From: Deltaproteobacteria bacterium
GTDB taxonomy: Bacteria > Desulfobacterota > Binatia > UBA1149 > SPBQ01
Direction of reading: 5' to 3'
Assembly: GCA_029262375.1 (NCBI GenBank)
Contig: JAJCZM010000053.1
Location: 204,447 to 268,446 of the forward strand
DNA length: 64,000 bases
The position numbers and the translations under genes are program-made. Below, in pieces: positions 1-9,300 of the stretch (positions are counted from its first letter, which is position 1; each line of letters opens with the position of its first letter). The notes under the pieces were generated by a model that was not told the origin of the DNA, ran no database searches, and saw only the letters and a program-made list of their open reading frames with translations.

Positions 1-1
1 C

Positions 2-1534
2 GACGGCCTCGTCACGGGCAATCTCGTCTACAACATCGACTCTCAAGGGAACCCGGCCTACGGCAGCGAACGGTCCGCGGGCGGCATCTACGTAGACGGC
101 GGTACACGGATCGTCATCGAAAAGAACACCATCGATCTTTCGAATATCGGCGTCGAGATCGCCAGCGAGCACAACGGCAAGGCGACGAGCGAGATCATCG
201 TTCGCAACAATTTCATCTCGAACAGCCATCTCACGGGCATCGCGATGGGCGGCTACGACACGAACCGCGGAAGTACCGAGGACTGTGTGGTCGTGAACAA
301 CACCCTGTATCACAACGATACCGACGCGACGGGCTCCGGTGAGCTGCTCGTACAGTACGACACGCGCAACAACGTGATTGAGAACAACATCATGGTCGCC
401 GGCGCGCCCAACGTCTTCATCACGAACTACTACACAGCCAATACCGGCAACGTCGTCGACTACAATCTCTACTTCAGCAACGGCGGCGCGGCCACGTCCG
501 AATGGGCCTGGAAGGACGACTTTTACGACGGCTTCGCCGCCTGGCAGTCCGGGACGGGAAACGACGCGAACAGCCAGTTCGTAGATCCGCAGCTCGTCGA
601 TCCCGGCAGCGGCGATTTGCACCTCACGTTGGGATCTCCCGCCGTCAACGCCGGCGACACGCTCGCGGCGGCGTCGATAGGGACCGAAGATATCGATGGC
701 GATGTGCGGGTGGACGGCGTTGCGGTCGATGTCGGTGCCGACGAACTCGCAGAGTGCGGCGACAGCAACGTCGCCGCCAGCGAAGAGTGTGACGACGGCA
801 ACCTCATCGACGGCGACGGTTGCGATTCGAACTGCACGTTCACGGCCTGCGGCAACGGAATCATCACGGCGGGTGAGATCTGCGACGACGGCAACACTGC
901 GAACGGCGACTGTTGTTCGTCGCTGTGCGCGTTCGAGACGGCGGGCTCGGTCTGCAGTGACGGTGAGCCGTGCACGGTCGTTGATACCTGCGACGGTCTC
1001 GGCACCTGTAACGGCTCTGCTGCGCCTGATCCCGCCTGCGTGATTCCCGATCCGGGATCACGCGGCTCGTCGATCAAGCTCACCGACAAAGGCTCGAAAG
1101 ATAAGCTGTCGTGGAAGTGGGGGCGTGCGCCCGAAGTTCTGATTGCGACGTTGGGGGATCCCACCGCGAGCGACGACGTTGCGCTGTGCATACTGGTCGA
1201 TAACGGATCGGGACCGGAAGTCTTCATGAGCGCGCTCGCCCCGTCAGGCAGCGGGTGGGAGCTCAAGGCCGGTACGACGCTGAAGTACAAGGACAAAGCG
1301 TTGACCCCCGACGGACTGAAAAAGGTGCAGATCAAGGCCGGCGCCGCCGGCAAGGCAAAAGCCAAGGTGCAGGGCAAGGGAGCGAATCTCGACATTTCCG
1401 GATTGCCCTTGTCACCGACCGCTACGGTCACGACCGAGCTGCGTAATCTGACGAACGGTACCTGCCTCGGTGCAACGTACGCCGCGCCTTTCAAACGCAA
1501 CGAAGCCGACCGGTTCCAGGCGCAACTCGACTAG
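2..1534 (+). CDS. Secreted beta-helix protein with DUF4215 Cys-rich repeats (5' partial)
   Basis: The reading frame is open from base 2, so the gene starts before the window; 510 residues are visible. Residues 1-215 have the Asn-rich pattern of right-handed parallel beta-helix rungs (NNTLYH, IENNIMV, VVDYNLYF). Residues about 250-345 carry Myxococcus-type Cys-rich repeats (EECDDGN, DGDGCDSNC, EICDDGN). The last 155 residues form a Cys-poor, Lys/Gly-rich beta module starting near KLTDKGSKDKLSW; it resembles the end of the vWA protein at 48468-51269. The family is usually secreted and surface-associated. The substrate is unknown, and a carbohydrate-binding or lyase role cannot be decided without the N-terminus. 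Confidence 0.85.
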   Translation, partial: DGLVTGNLVYNIDSQGNPAYGSERSAGGIYVDGGTRIVIEKNTIDLSNIGVEIASEHNGKATSEIIVRNNFISNSHLTGIAMGGYDTNRGSTEDCVVVNNTLYHNDTDATGSGELLVQYDTRNNVIENNIMVAGAPNVFITNYYTANTGNVVDYNLYFSNGGAATSEWAWKDDFYDGFAAWQSGTGNDANSQFVDPQLVDPGSGDLHLTLGSPAVNAGDTLAAASIGTEDIDGDVRVDGVAVDVGADELAECGDSNVAASEECDDGNLIDGDGCDSNCTFTACGNGIITAGEICDDGNTANGDCCSSLCAFETAGSVCSDGEPCTVVDTCDGLGTCNGSAAPDPACVIPDPGSRGSSIKLTDKGSKDKLSWKWGRAPEVLIATLGDPTASDDVALCILVDNGSGPEVFMSALAPSGSGWELKAGTTLKYKDKALTPDGLKKVQIKAGAAGKAKAKVQGKGANLDISGLPLSPTATVTTELRNLTNGTCLGATYAAPFKRNEADRFQAQLD

Positions 1535-1565
1535 CTATCTGAAGCTTGCGCGAGCCTGTACGAGT

Positions 1566-1591
1566 CTGCCGGATCCAGCTGGATCCGGCAG
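1566..1591. repeat. Perfect 26-bp palindrome
   Basis: The arms centre on AGCT and each contains GGATCC, so the sequence reads identically on both strands. It begins 31 bases after the stop of the beta-helix gene and lies 137 bases before the RidA start. A second, 12-bp palindrome (1588-1599) overlaps its right end. It could form a terminator-type hairpin, but no T run follows, so it is listed as a repeat. A dimeric-protein binding site is an alternative. Confidence 0.75.
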
Positions 1592-1728
1592 GATCCTGCT
1601 GGCGCTGCCGGCCTCTTTCCGCGACTGTGCACGGGGCGTATGGCCATAGCGGCCGCGTCCGCGTAGCAAGGTCGCGCAGCCCTGCGGCCCTCGCGCCGCC
1701 TCGACCCCGTACTGCCGGAGGAGCAACA

Positions 1729-2124
1729 GTGCCAAAGACCAAGATGATCGACCCGGAAGGGACCGAGAGTATTCGTGACGCGTTCAAGTTCTCACAGGCC
1801 GTCGTGGCCGGTGATCGCGTGGAAGTGTCCGGCCAAGTCGGCGTGCGCGTCGAAGACATGCACATTCCGCCGGAAGCCCGTGAGCAGGCTCGCCAAGCGC
1901 TTACCAATCTCAAGGGTGTCTTGGAAGCCGCAGGTTCATCGCTGCCGAACGTCCTGCACCTGACGTTGTACACGACGGATATCTCGGAATCGCGTACGAT
2001 CTCCGAGGTGATCGTCGAGTTCTTCGGTGATCGCTATCCGGCACAGACCATGGTGCAGGTATCGTCTTTGGTATTGCCGCAGCTGCGCTTGGAGATTCAA
2101 GCCAGCGCGGTACTCGACGACTGA
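1729..2124 (+). CDS. RidA family protein, active-site Arg replaced
   Basis: A 131-residue protein with RidA/YjgF family features: the SGQVG segment (residues 34-38), the LTLYTTDI strand and the C-terminal LRLEIQASAV strand. RidA enzymes hydrolyse reactive enamine/imine intermediates. The Arg that binds the substrate carboxylate (R105 in E. coli RidA, in PARS) is Gln106 here (PAQT), while the Glu equivalent to E120 is kept (E122). It therefore belongs to the wider Rid superfamily and may not be an imine deaminase. The GTG start is chosen because GGAGGAG lies five bases upstream (1717-1723) and the family homology begins there. It stands alone on the plus strand and converges with the sulfotransferase gene. 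Confidence 0.9.
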   Translation: MPKTKMIDPEGTESIRDAFKFSQAVVAGDRVEVSGQVGVRVEDMHIPPEAREQARQALTNLKGVLEAAGSSLPNVLHLTLYTTDISESRTISEVIVEFFGDRYPAQTMVQVSSLVLPQLRLEIQASAVLDD

Positions 2125-2133
2125 TCGTCCTTT

Positions 2134-2166
2134 GTCAGCCGTCAGGCGTTAGTCGTCAGCCATCAG
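2134..2166. repeat. Short imperfect direct repeat between convergent genes
   Basis: GTCAGCCGTCAG (2134-2145) is repeated as GTCAGCCATCAG (2155-2166), with TTAGTCGTCAG-type variants around it. It fills the gap between the convergent RidA and sulfotransferase stops. The function is unknown and no terminator-like T run is seen. Confidence 0.4.
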
Positions 2167-3392
2167 TCGTTCTCTTCGTGAACGCCGTAGTGGGCCGTGT
2201 AGGTTGAGAATCGACGCCGCTCCTCGGCGGCGTCGAGGCCGACGTCGGCGAGCGCGTAGCGATGTACGCCGCGCGACCCTTTCGGCTTTTTGGCAACGTA
2301 GTCGGCGATCTTCGCGGCAACATCGTCGCCGAATCCCCATCCGAGTTGGTCGTAGACTTCGCGGACCGTGTCTACCGGCTGCTTGACGACATCGTCGAAA
2401 TGCACGTCGATGAATTGCGCATCGGGAAGCGTGCCGTCGCGGCGCCAATCCATCTCCATCTGAAATAGCGCCGCGTAACCCGGCGGCATCGCATTTAGCG
2501 TCGCACTCATGTCTACACTCGCGCACCGCATCCATTTGAGCGTGCCCATCAAATTGATCGTCGATGGCAGGGTCTTCAGCGGGTCGCGATGCGTGCGCAC
2601 GATGCGCGCGTCGGGGTAGACGGCGAACAGTGCGCGCAGCTGGGAGAAATGACTCGGCGCTTTCAGCAGCCAGCGCCGACTGCCTCCCCCGCTACACAGC
2701 GTTTGTAGGAATTTTCGATGCAGTTCGTACGCGGACCGGTGGTCGCTCGTGATCAACCGGCGTTCGTAGCTCGGAATGCAATGATTGCCCGACCAATGGT
2801 CGGACAAGAAAGCGTGGTTCGTGATGAAGATGCATTCGTTCGGGAGGAACCCCGAATTCGCATGCATTGTCTCGTATTCAGGTTGTATGTCGTGCCAAAA
2901 CTGCGTCACGAGATCGGCGATGTCGCCGCGATCGTGCCCCGTCGCTGCTGCGACCGGGTACTGCATCTCCCAGAACGCCGGCGCACGTGTTTCGCCGTCG
3001 CAGGCCATGAGTTCATGCAGGATCGATGTGCCCGAGCGCGGGCTGCCGACGATGAACACCGGCTTCTCGATCGGACCGTCGAGAATCTCGGGCCGACGCT
3101 TCCAGAGCTCCGTGAGCTCTAGGCGTGAGCGGAGGCAGCCGAGAATCTCGGTGCGTGCGACGGTTCGTCCAAGCAAGTGCAGATTCGATTCGCTGCAAAG
3201 GCTCTCGACCAGTATTTCGAACGGCTCGCGCCACGGGCCGTCGCCGAAGTCGCTGAGGCCGGTCTGGCCCGTAACCGCGTCGAGCAATTCTTCCACGCCG
3301 AGCGGAACCAAGTACTCGGGACCGCCGGCGGCTTCACCGTGTGCGATCAATCGCTCGACCCATTGCGGGCGTTTTGGCGGCGTCCAGCTCAT
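2163..3392 (-). CDS. Sulfotransferase family protein
   Basis: A 409-residue protein with the PAPS-binding signatures of the sulfotransferase superfamily: the 5'-phosphosulfate loop PVFIVGSPRSGTS at residues 111-123, the WLLKAPSH motif near 241-248 and the 3'-phosphate-binding region RIVRTHRDP near 263-271. These enzymes move a sulfonate group from PAPS to a hydroxyl or amine; in bacteria of this type the acceptors are often lipids or glycans, but the acceptor here is unknown. It is the last gene of a minus-strand run (lnt, DUF1214-like, this gene) and starts six bases after the preceding stop, so co-transcription is likely. Confidence 0.88.
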   Translation of the reverse strand: MSWTPPKRPQWVERLIAHGEAAGGPEYLVPLGVEELLDAVTGQTGLSDFGDGPWREPFEILVESLCSESNLHLLGRTVARTEILGCLRSRLELTELWKRRPEILDGPIEKPVFIVGSPRSGTSILHELMACDGETRAPAFWEMQYPVAAATGHDRGDIADLVTQFWHDIQPEYETMHANSGFLPNECIFITNHAFLSDHWSGNHCIPSYERRLITSDHRSAYELHRKFLQTLCSGGGSRRWLLKAPSHFSQLRALFAVYPDARIVRTHRDPLKTLPSTINLMGTLKWMRCASVDMSATLNAMPPGYAALFQMEMDWRRDGTLPDAQFIDVHFDDVVKQPVDTVREVYDQLGWGFGDDVAAKIADYVAKKPKGSRGVHRYALADVGLDAAEERRRFSTYTAHYGVHEEND

Positions 3393-3398
3393 GAGTGT

Positions 3399-4595
3399 CT
3401 AGAGAAATCGATTCCAGGCCGCTTCGCGGCGTTGTGAGAGTCGTAGTGCGCGCGCGCTCGGATCGACGCGTGGGTGATCGCCGGGAACGTGTTCGCGAAC
3501 CGACCGAGCAGCAACGACATGCGACGTCGGAAGCGGATTGTTGCGCGCCCATACCCAACGATAGACGAGCAATCCTCGCGGTCGTCCCTCGGTGTCGATC
3601 CAATTCGGCGTGCCGGTATCGTCGTGCGACAAGACCACGCGTACGCGGTCGTCACGGTCCACGTGTACCTGGTGGCCACTCAGACTCGTTTGACGCTCGG
3701 CGAAATCGCCCGACTCGAGCCATGGGAGCGTGTGGATCGTGAATCCCCAATAGTCCGCGTCCGGCTTCTCGCACTCGATGACCAGCGCTTCGTCATCGGT
3801 CAATTCCCAGAAACAAGCACCGTACAAAATGTTGTCTGCGCCGCCCGGTGCCGGGCGCGCTTCGGCGGCGACGTTGGGCGTGGCGTGTTGCCAACCCGCG
3901 CTCGTATATTGATTCCAAAACGCCGCCGATGCCTCGACCCATCGCGCCGATCTCTCCAACCCGTAGGTCACATCGGCGGGCTCGAGTGCCGGCCGAGGCG
4001 CGCCTTCGTTGCCTACCCGCTCAATGTGAATCGGGTGAGCGCCGTCGCCATCCCAATCGCTTTGATAGATGCGAACCGTCAGCAGGCGCGCTTTCGGGTC
4101 GGATGCGAGCCAATTCTTGGCCTGTGGCTGCGGCGATATCCACAGCTCGAGCTGTTCGTCGGCATCGACGTCGAGTTGGTCGAGTGAGTGTTCCGAGAAC
4201 ACGCCGAACTCACCGAGTTGCATATCGCCCTCGTTGAGCGAGACGATCAGCTGGCGCACTCCGGCCACGTTGCCCCACACGCGATACGTCGCCGACGGAT
4301 CAATATTGGCGCGCAGGTAGATATTGTCGGGATTCGGCCCGCCCCATTGGTTGAATGGTGTCTCGTAGCGTACGAACCGTGGGTGTTGAGTGTCGGCCGC
4401 TTCTATTTCCATCGAAACGGCGTGCACGATCAGGCGCGTGAGGAATCGATATCCCTCGGCTCGACCGCGCGGATCTTGCGGGTACTGTTCCGTCAAGATG
4501 CTGTCGCCTACATCCTTGAGGCGATCGCACCAATCGCGCCACGCTTGGCCGGTCATCAGTTGTTGGTGGGATTGCACCCGCTCGTCGTCGTTCAT
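3399..4595 (-). CDS. DUF1214-like conserved protein
   Basis: A 398-residue protein without signal peptide or membrane segment. The C-terminal half (VHVDRDDRVRVVLSHDD, then PNWIDTEG and RGLLVYRW) resembles the DUF1214 strand pattern, in which an NW motif near the end is typical. The N-terminus (QAWRDWCDRLKDVGDSIL) resembles proteins annotated in actinobacteria and proteobacteria as DUF1214-containing. No catalytic function is known. It lies 34 bases after lnt and six bases before the sulfotransferase. The assignment rests on remembered family patterns, so the gene is more certain than the family name. Confidence 0.7.
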   Translation of the reverse strand: MNDDERVQSHQQLMTGQAWRDWCDRLKDVGDSILTEQYPQDPRGRAEGYRFLTRLIVHAVSMEIEAADTQHPRFVRYETPFNQWGGPNPDNIYLRANIDPSATYRVWGNVAGVRQLIVSLNEGDMQLGEFGVFSEHSLDQLDVDADEQLELWISPQPQAKNWLASDPKARLLTVRIYQSDWDGDGAHPIHIERVGNEGAPRPALEPADVTYGLERSARWVEASAAFWNQYTSAGWQHATPNVAAEARPAPGGADNILYGACFWELTDDEALVIECEKPDADYWGFTIHTLPWLESGDFAERQTSLSGHQVHVDRDDRVRVVLSHDDTGTPNWIDTEGRPRGLLVYRWVWARNNPLPTSHVVAARSVREHVPGDHPRVDPSARALRLSQRREAAWNRFL

Positions 4596-4629
4596 GCAGT
4601 GGTAGCGTCGTACAAGGACACGGCTGAGT

Positions 4630-6276
4630 CTATAGGCCGACGTTCGATTCGCGTCGTCGTACCACGACGACGACGAGGATCACGGTCAGCAGCGACGCCC
4701 AGGCGAACGCGTCGCCGATGCGCGTGTAGATGCTGGTGTGTGTACCGGCGCGCACCGTGCCACGCAGCGTCGCTTCGGTGTTCGGTTGCGACATCGTCTC
4801 GATGCAACCGCGTTGATCGATGATCGCCGACGGACCGGACGTCGAAGACCGCACGACACTCCGGCGCTGCTCTATCGCGCGCATGATCGCCATTTGGAGC
4901 TGGTGGCGTCCATACATTGGATCGCCCACCCAGCTATCGTTCGAGAGCATGACGAGTAGCTCGGCGCCCGCGAGAACACGCTTGCGAGCGAGGCTACCGA
5001 ACATTGTTTCGTTGCAGATCAGCGTTCCGACGCGGCCCGCCGGTGTCTCGAGAACGGGCCGATCACTAGCCGCAGAGAACTGTCGTACCCGTCCGAAGCT
5101 GCGATTGAGCAATGCCACGGTGCTCAAGGGAAAGTACTCCGCGAACGGCAGCAGGTGCGTCTTGTCATACCTGCCGGCGACGCTGCCATCGGGTGCCAGT
5201 ACGAATGCGCTGTTGAAGTACTCGTGGTTGCCGCTCTCGCCACGCTCGACGTGCGGCGCGCCGGCGATCAGCGTTGCGTCGAAGTCGATGAGAAGGCGGG
5301 CGATCGCCGCTCGATACAGCGGTTCCTCGGCGACGAAGAACGTCATCGCGTTTTCCGGCCAGACGACGAGTGGGATTGTCTGCTCGGCGCGCGCACCGGC
5401 TTTCGCGCCGAGTACGTCGGCAGTCATCTCGAGGATTTCGACCAGGTTTTGCCCGTACAGATCCTCGCGCCACTGCGAACCGAGATCTAGATTGGGCTGG
5501 ACTATTGCAACGCGCGTCGCGCGCGGCCTGCCGGCTGTTTGCGCTTCTTCTAGGGTTGCGAGCCGGTAGCCGCCGTAGCCGGTTGTAACCAGCAGTAGTG
5601 TCAGTGCCGGTAGCACTACGGATACTCTGGCGGATACTCCGGCCGACACTCCGGTCGACGGGCGGTCGCGTAGGCAGACGGCGTCGGCGATCGCCGCGTT
5701 CACTGCGACGAGCACGAACGTCACGGCATAGACGCCGCCGATGTCGGCAACCTGCGCGAGCGCGAGCGCAAGCGCATCGAGCCCCGAAACTTCGCGCGCA
5801 AGTACGGCCTGCGAGTACCCGAGGAAACCCCAGGGGTTCCCGGTAAGCAGTTGCGTTCGTGTGAACTCCGCGGCTACCCAGGCGCCGGCGGCGAAGAAGG
5901 GCAGACTACGTTGCAGTCGCGCGGCGGCCCATGCGTATGCGGCGACGGCAAGCGCGTATTCGAATGCGACCATCGCGGCGGTCGCGGCGGTGAACAGTAG
6001 CAGTCCGAGCCAGTACGGTTGGTGGTAATAGACCGAGACCGTCGTCGGCAGCCAGTAAGTAATTCCCCAGGCTGAGGCGAACCCCCACAGTGCGCCTAGG
6101 CCGGCGGCTCGACTCGGGGTTTGTTTTCTCGCGGCGATCAGAAGCGGAACCAGCGCGACCGTTGCCAGGGTGCGCAGGTCGTATGGCGGAAAGCATAGCG
6201 TGTAGACGGCGGCCGAGAGTAGGACCGCAGAGAATGCTACTGCGAGGCGCACTTTCGAGCTCACTATCGCGCTCAC
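4630..6276 (-). CDS. lnt: Apolipoprotein N-acyltransferase
   Basis: Adds the third acyl chain to the N-terminal Cys of lipoproteins in the inner membrane, preparing them for export to the outer membrane. Of its 548 residues, about 1-235 contain at least six hydrophobic membrane spans and about 255-510 form the nitrilase-like periplasmic domain. The catalytic triad is visible: Glu308 (VVWPENAM), Lys372 (GRYDKTHLLPFAEYFP) and Cys421 (GTLICNETMF). A last hydrophobic span precedes the charged C-terminus. E. coli Lnt is 512 residues. A GTG start is used; no clear Shine-Dalgarno sequence precedes it. Its presence argues for a diderm cell. Confidence 0.95.
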   Translation of the reverse strand: MSAIVSSKVRLAVAFSAVLLSAAVYTLCFPPYDLRTLATVALVPLLIAARKQTPSRAAGLGALWGFASAWGITYWLPTTVSVYYHQPYWLGLLLFTAATAAMVAFEYALAVAAYAWAAARLQRSLPFFAAGAWVAAEFTRTQLLTGNPWGFLGYSQAVLAREVSGLDALALALAQVADIGGVYAVTFVLVAVNAAIADAVCLRDRPSTGVSAGVSARVSVVLPALTLLLVTTGYGGYRLATLEEAQTAGRPRATRVAIVQPNLDLGSQWREDLYGQNLVEILEMTADVLGAKAGARAEQTIPLVVWPENAMTFFVAEEPLYRAAIARLLIDFDATLIAGAPHVERGESGNHEYFNSAFVLAPDGSVAGRYDKTHLLPFAEYFPLSTVALLNRSFGRVRQFSAASDRPVLETPAGRVGTLICNETMFGSLARKRVLAGAELLVMLSNDSWVGDPMYGRHQLQMAIMRAIEQRRSVVRSSTSGPSAIIDQRGCIETMSQPNTEATLRGTVRAGTHTSIYTRIGDAFAWASLLTVILVVVVVRRRESNVGL

Positions 6277-6381
6277 CGTGGAGTCACGTCGGATCGCTTA
6301 AGTGCCCGGTATTGCGACGAGAAGTCATATGCGCCATTGTCCGAGATTGAGTAACTCCGTGTCGAGATATTCGAAGCATTC

Positions 6382-9300
6382 GTGGCTGCCGACAAACCAA
6401 ACATAGGGGCCAGTGACCGTCGCCAAGCGACTGTCGTCTTCGCAGACATCTCAGGATTCACCGCGCTCTCGGAGAAGATGGATCCGGAGGATGTGGCGGA
6501 GACGATCGACGCGTGTTTCCGGATCATTGAGCAGATCGTGTTACATCATGGCGGCACGGTGGACAAGTTCATCGGCGATTGTGCCATGGCCCTGTTCGGC
6601 GCGCCCAAGGCTCTCGAGCACGCTCCCCGCCAAGCCGTAAACGCATCCATCGAGATTCGCTCCAGGCTACAGCGCTTTAGTGCACAGCACCGATTGCCGT
6701 CGCCGATCGACGTTCACGTCGGCGTCAACACCGGTCTCGTCGTTGGCGGTGATATCGGTGGAGACGTCAAGCGCGACTACACCGTCATGGGGCCGACGGT
6801 AAATCTCGCCTCGCGTCTGCAAAGTGCTGCGAGCGACGGTCAGATCTACGTCGGCGAGAGCACTTACCGCGTCACTCGGCGCGAATTCGAGTACGACGAA
6901 ATAAAGGGTCTCTCCGTAAAGGGGATAGAGGGCCCGGTCACTGCCTACGATCTGAAATCGACCGAGACGAGCCTGTACGGAGCCAAGCCGCAGACCGAAG
7001 GCTCGACCCTGGTGTCTACGCTCGTCGGGCGCGACGGCGAACTCCAAAGTCTGGAGCGCGCGTTCAGCCGGCTTCGCGACGGTGAAGGCGGGGTGGTCGA
7101 GATCGAAGCTCCCAACGGTATGGGTAAGTCACGGCTATACGCCGAGGCACGCGCCCTCGATGCCGCCGACGGGATTCTCGTACTCGAGGGCCGCTGTCTG
7201 TCGATCGGTCAGTCGCTCAGTTTCCACCCGTTCGTCGATCTCATGAAGACGTGGCTCGATATCGGCGAGGACGTGAGCGATGCCGATCGTCTGCAGAATC
7301 TCGGCGCCTTGGTTGACGACATCGGTGTCGAGCGACCCGCTGAAGTTACGGCTTCGATCGCGCGCAGCATGGGATTGGACGTCGCCGATTCGCTGGCCGA
7401 CGCGATCACGGGTGTGGAAGGCGAAGCACTCGAGAAATTGATCCACAAGTCGTATGTCGCGCTGCTCGAGAAACTTGCGCACCGCGAGCCGTTGATCGTC
7501 GTCATCGAGGATCTTCATTGGGCGGATCGATCGTCCTTGGCACTGTTCGAAGCGATACTGCCGTTGGTCGAGCGTTCCGGGATCCTCTTCCTTTCGCTGT
7601 TTCGGCCCGGCTATGAAGAGACCAGCGAGCCGTTCAGCGCGCGAGTGCGTCAGACCTACGGTTTGCGCTGTGAGCACATTACTCTCGGCCCGCTGGGCCA
7701 ACGAGAGTGCGATCGGCTGATCGACAATCTTCTGGGTACATCGGCGCTTCCCCACGAGACGCGCCGACACATCAAAGAGAAGACCGACGGCAATCCGTTC
7801 TATGTAGAGGAAGTGCTTCGATCTCTCGTCGAGCGCGGCGGCTTGATCTTCAAGAAGGGCAAGCTCGAGGTCACCGAGCTGCTGCCGGAACTCGAGATCC
7901 CAGGAACGATCGAAGAAGTGATCACCAGCCGCGTCGAGCGACTAGACGATCAGTGTCGCCATGTCCTGCAGATGGCGTCGGTAGTGGGGCGCCGGTTTTT
8001 CCTGGCTATTCTCGATCATCTCGTCGAAGGCGATGTGTCGCTCGACGACGCTTTGAGCACGCTCGTTGAAAGACAGTTCATCCGCAAAGCGACGTCGCGA
8101 CGCACCGGCAACATAAAGCGGCGCGCTTTACATCCCGAGACCGAATACATCTTTCAACATGCGCTCGTTCAGGACGCCGTGTATGCGTCGCTTCTAAAGC
8201 GTACGCGACGAAGCCTGCATGCCCGTGCGGCCGAGGCGATTGAAAAACGTTATGCCGAGCGCGTCGAGGATTTCTACGGCATGCTCGCCTACCATTATTC
8301 GCGGGCCGACAATCTCGACGTTGCAGAGAGCTACCTCGAGAAGGCCGGTGAGGAAGCCGCTCGATCGGCTGCGTCGGCAGAAGCGTTGCAGTACTTCCGC
8401 GAAGCGTACCGGATCTATCTGAAGCTTCATGGCGAGGACGGCGACGATCAGAAGAAGGCGGTACTCGAAAAGAACATCGGCCTTGCGCTGCTCAACACCG
8501 GAGCTCTCAGTGAAAGTGTTGAGCACTTCAATCGGGCGCTGGTATTTTATGGGGAGCGCGTTCCGACTTCGCAGTTCGCGATCGTGACGAAGTGGGTTTT
8601 CGATTTTACCCGCGTGCTCGTGCATCTGTACTCCGGCTCGGCTCGCCGCGGCGGTGGGCGCGCACGAGAGAACGATCAAGATCTGTTCAAGATCATGACG
8701 AATCGGTGCCGAGCGCAAAACGCCACCGACCCCGAACGCAGCTTCTACGACAACATGGCGGCAATGCGTCACACGACGCATCTAGATACGGCGCAGATCG
8801 ATGGTGCGGCGGGGATCTACTCTGCGATTGGCGCGTTCTTCGCGTTCGCCGGGCTGTCTTTCAAAGTTGGGCGGCGCTTTCTCGACGTGTCGGCGGAAGT
8901 CGGCCGCGAAGACTCCGGTCCCGATCGCTTTCAGTTGCAGGCGATGGGGGCAGTGTTGCGATTTCATGCTGGCGAGTGGGGCCACGAACAAGACATTCCC
9001 GATGAGCTTCTGCTTCAAGGGCTCAGAGTCGGGTTGTTGTGGGATGCCGACGTCTACCTCGGAATGGTCGCGGAACGCGACATCAGACAGGGAAACTTCG
9101 ACGACGCGCGCCGCTCGATAGAGAAGCTCGACGCGCTGCAGAGCGAATACGGCTATGATTTCGCATCGTCGAATGCCGCAGCGATGCGCGCGATGCTGTG
9201 CATCGAGAGGCGAGAGCTCGACGACGCGACGCTAGCGATCAACGAGTACTACGAGATTCGCCATGAAGATACGTTGCACGTGCTTGCGCTGAGCTGGCGC

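Noticed and set aside
523..1500. Long minus-strand frame opposite the beta-helix/Cys-rich gene
   Set aside because: It mirrors the plus-strand gene, has no domain or signal and arises from GC-biased codons.
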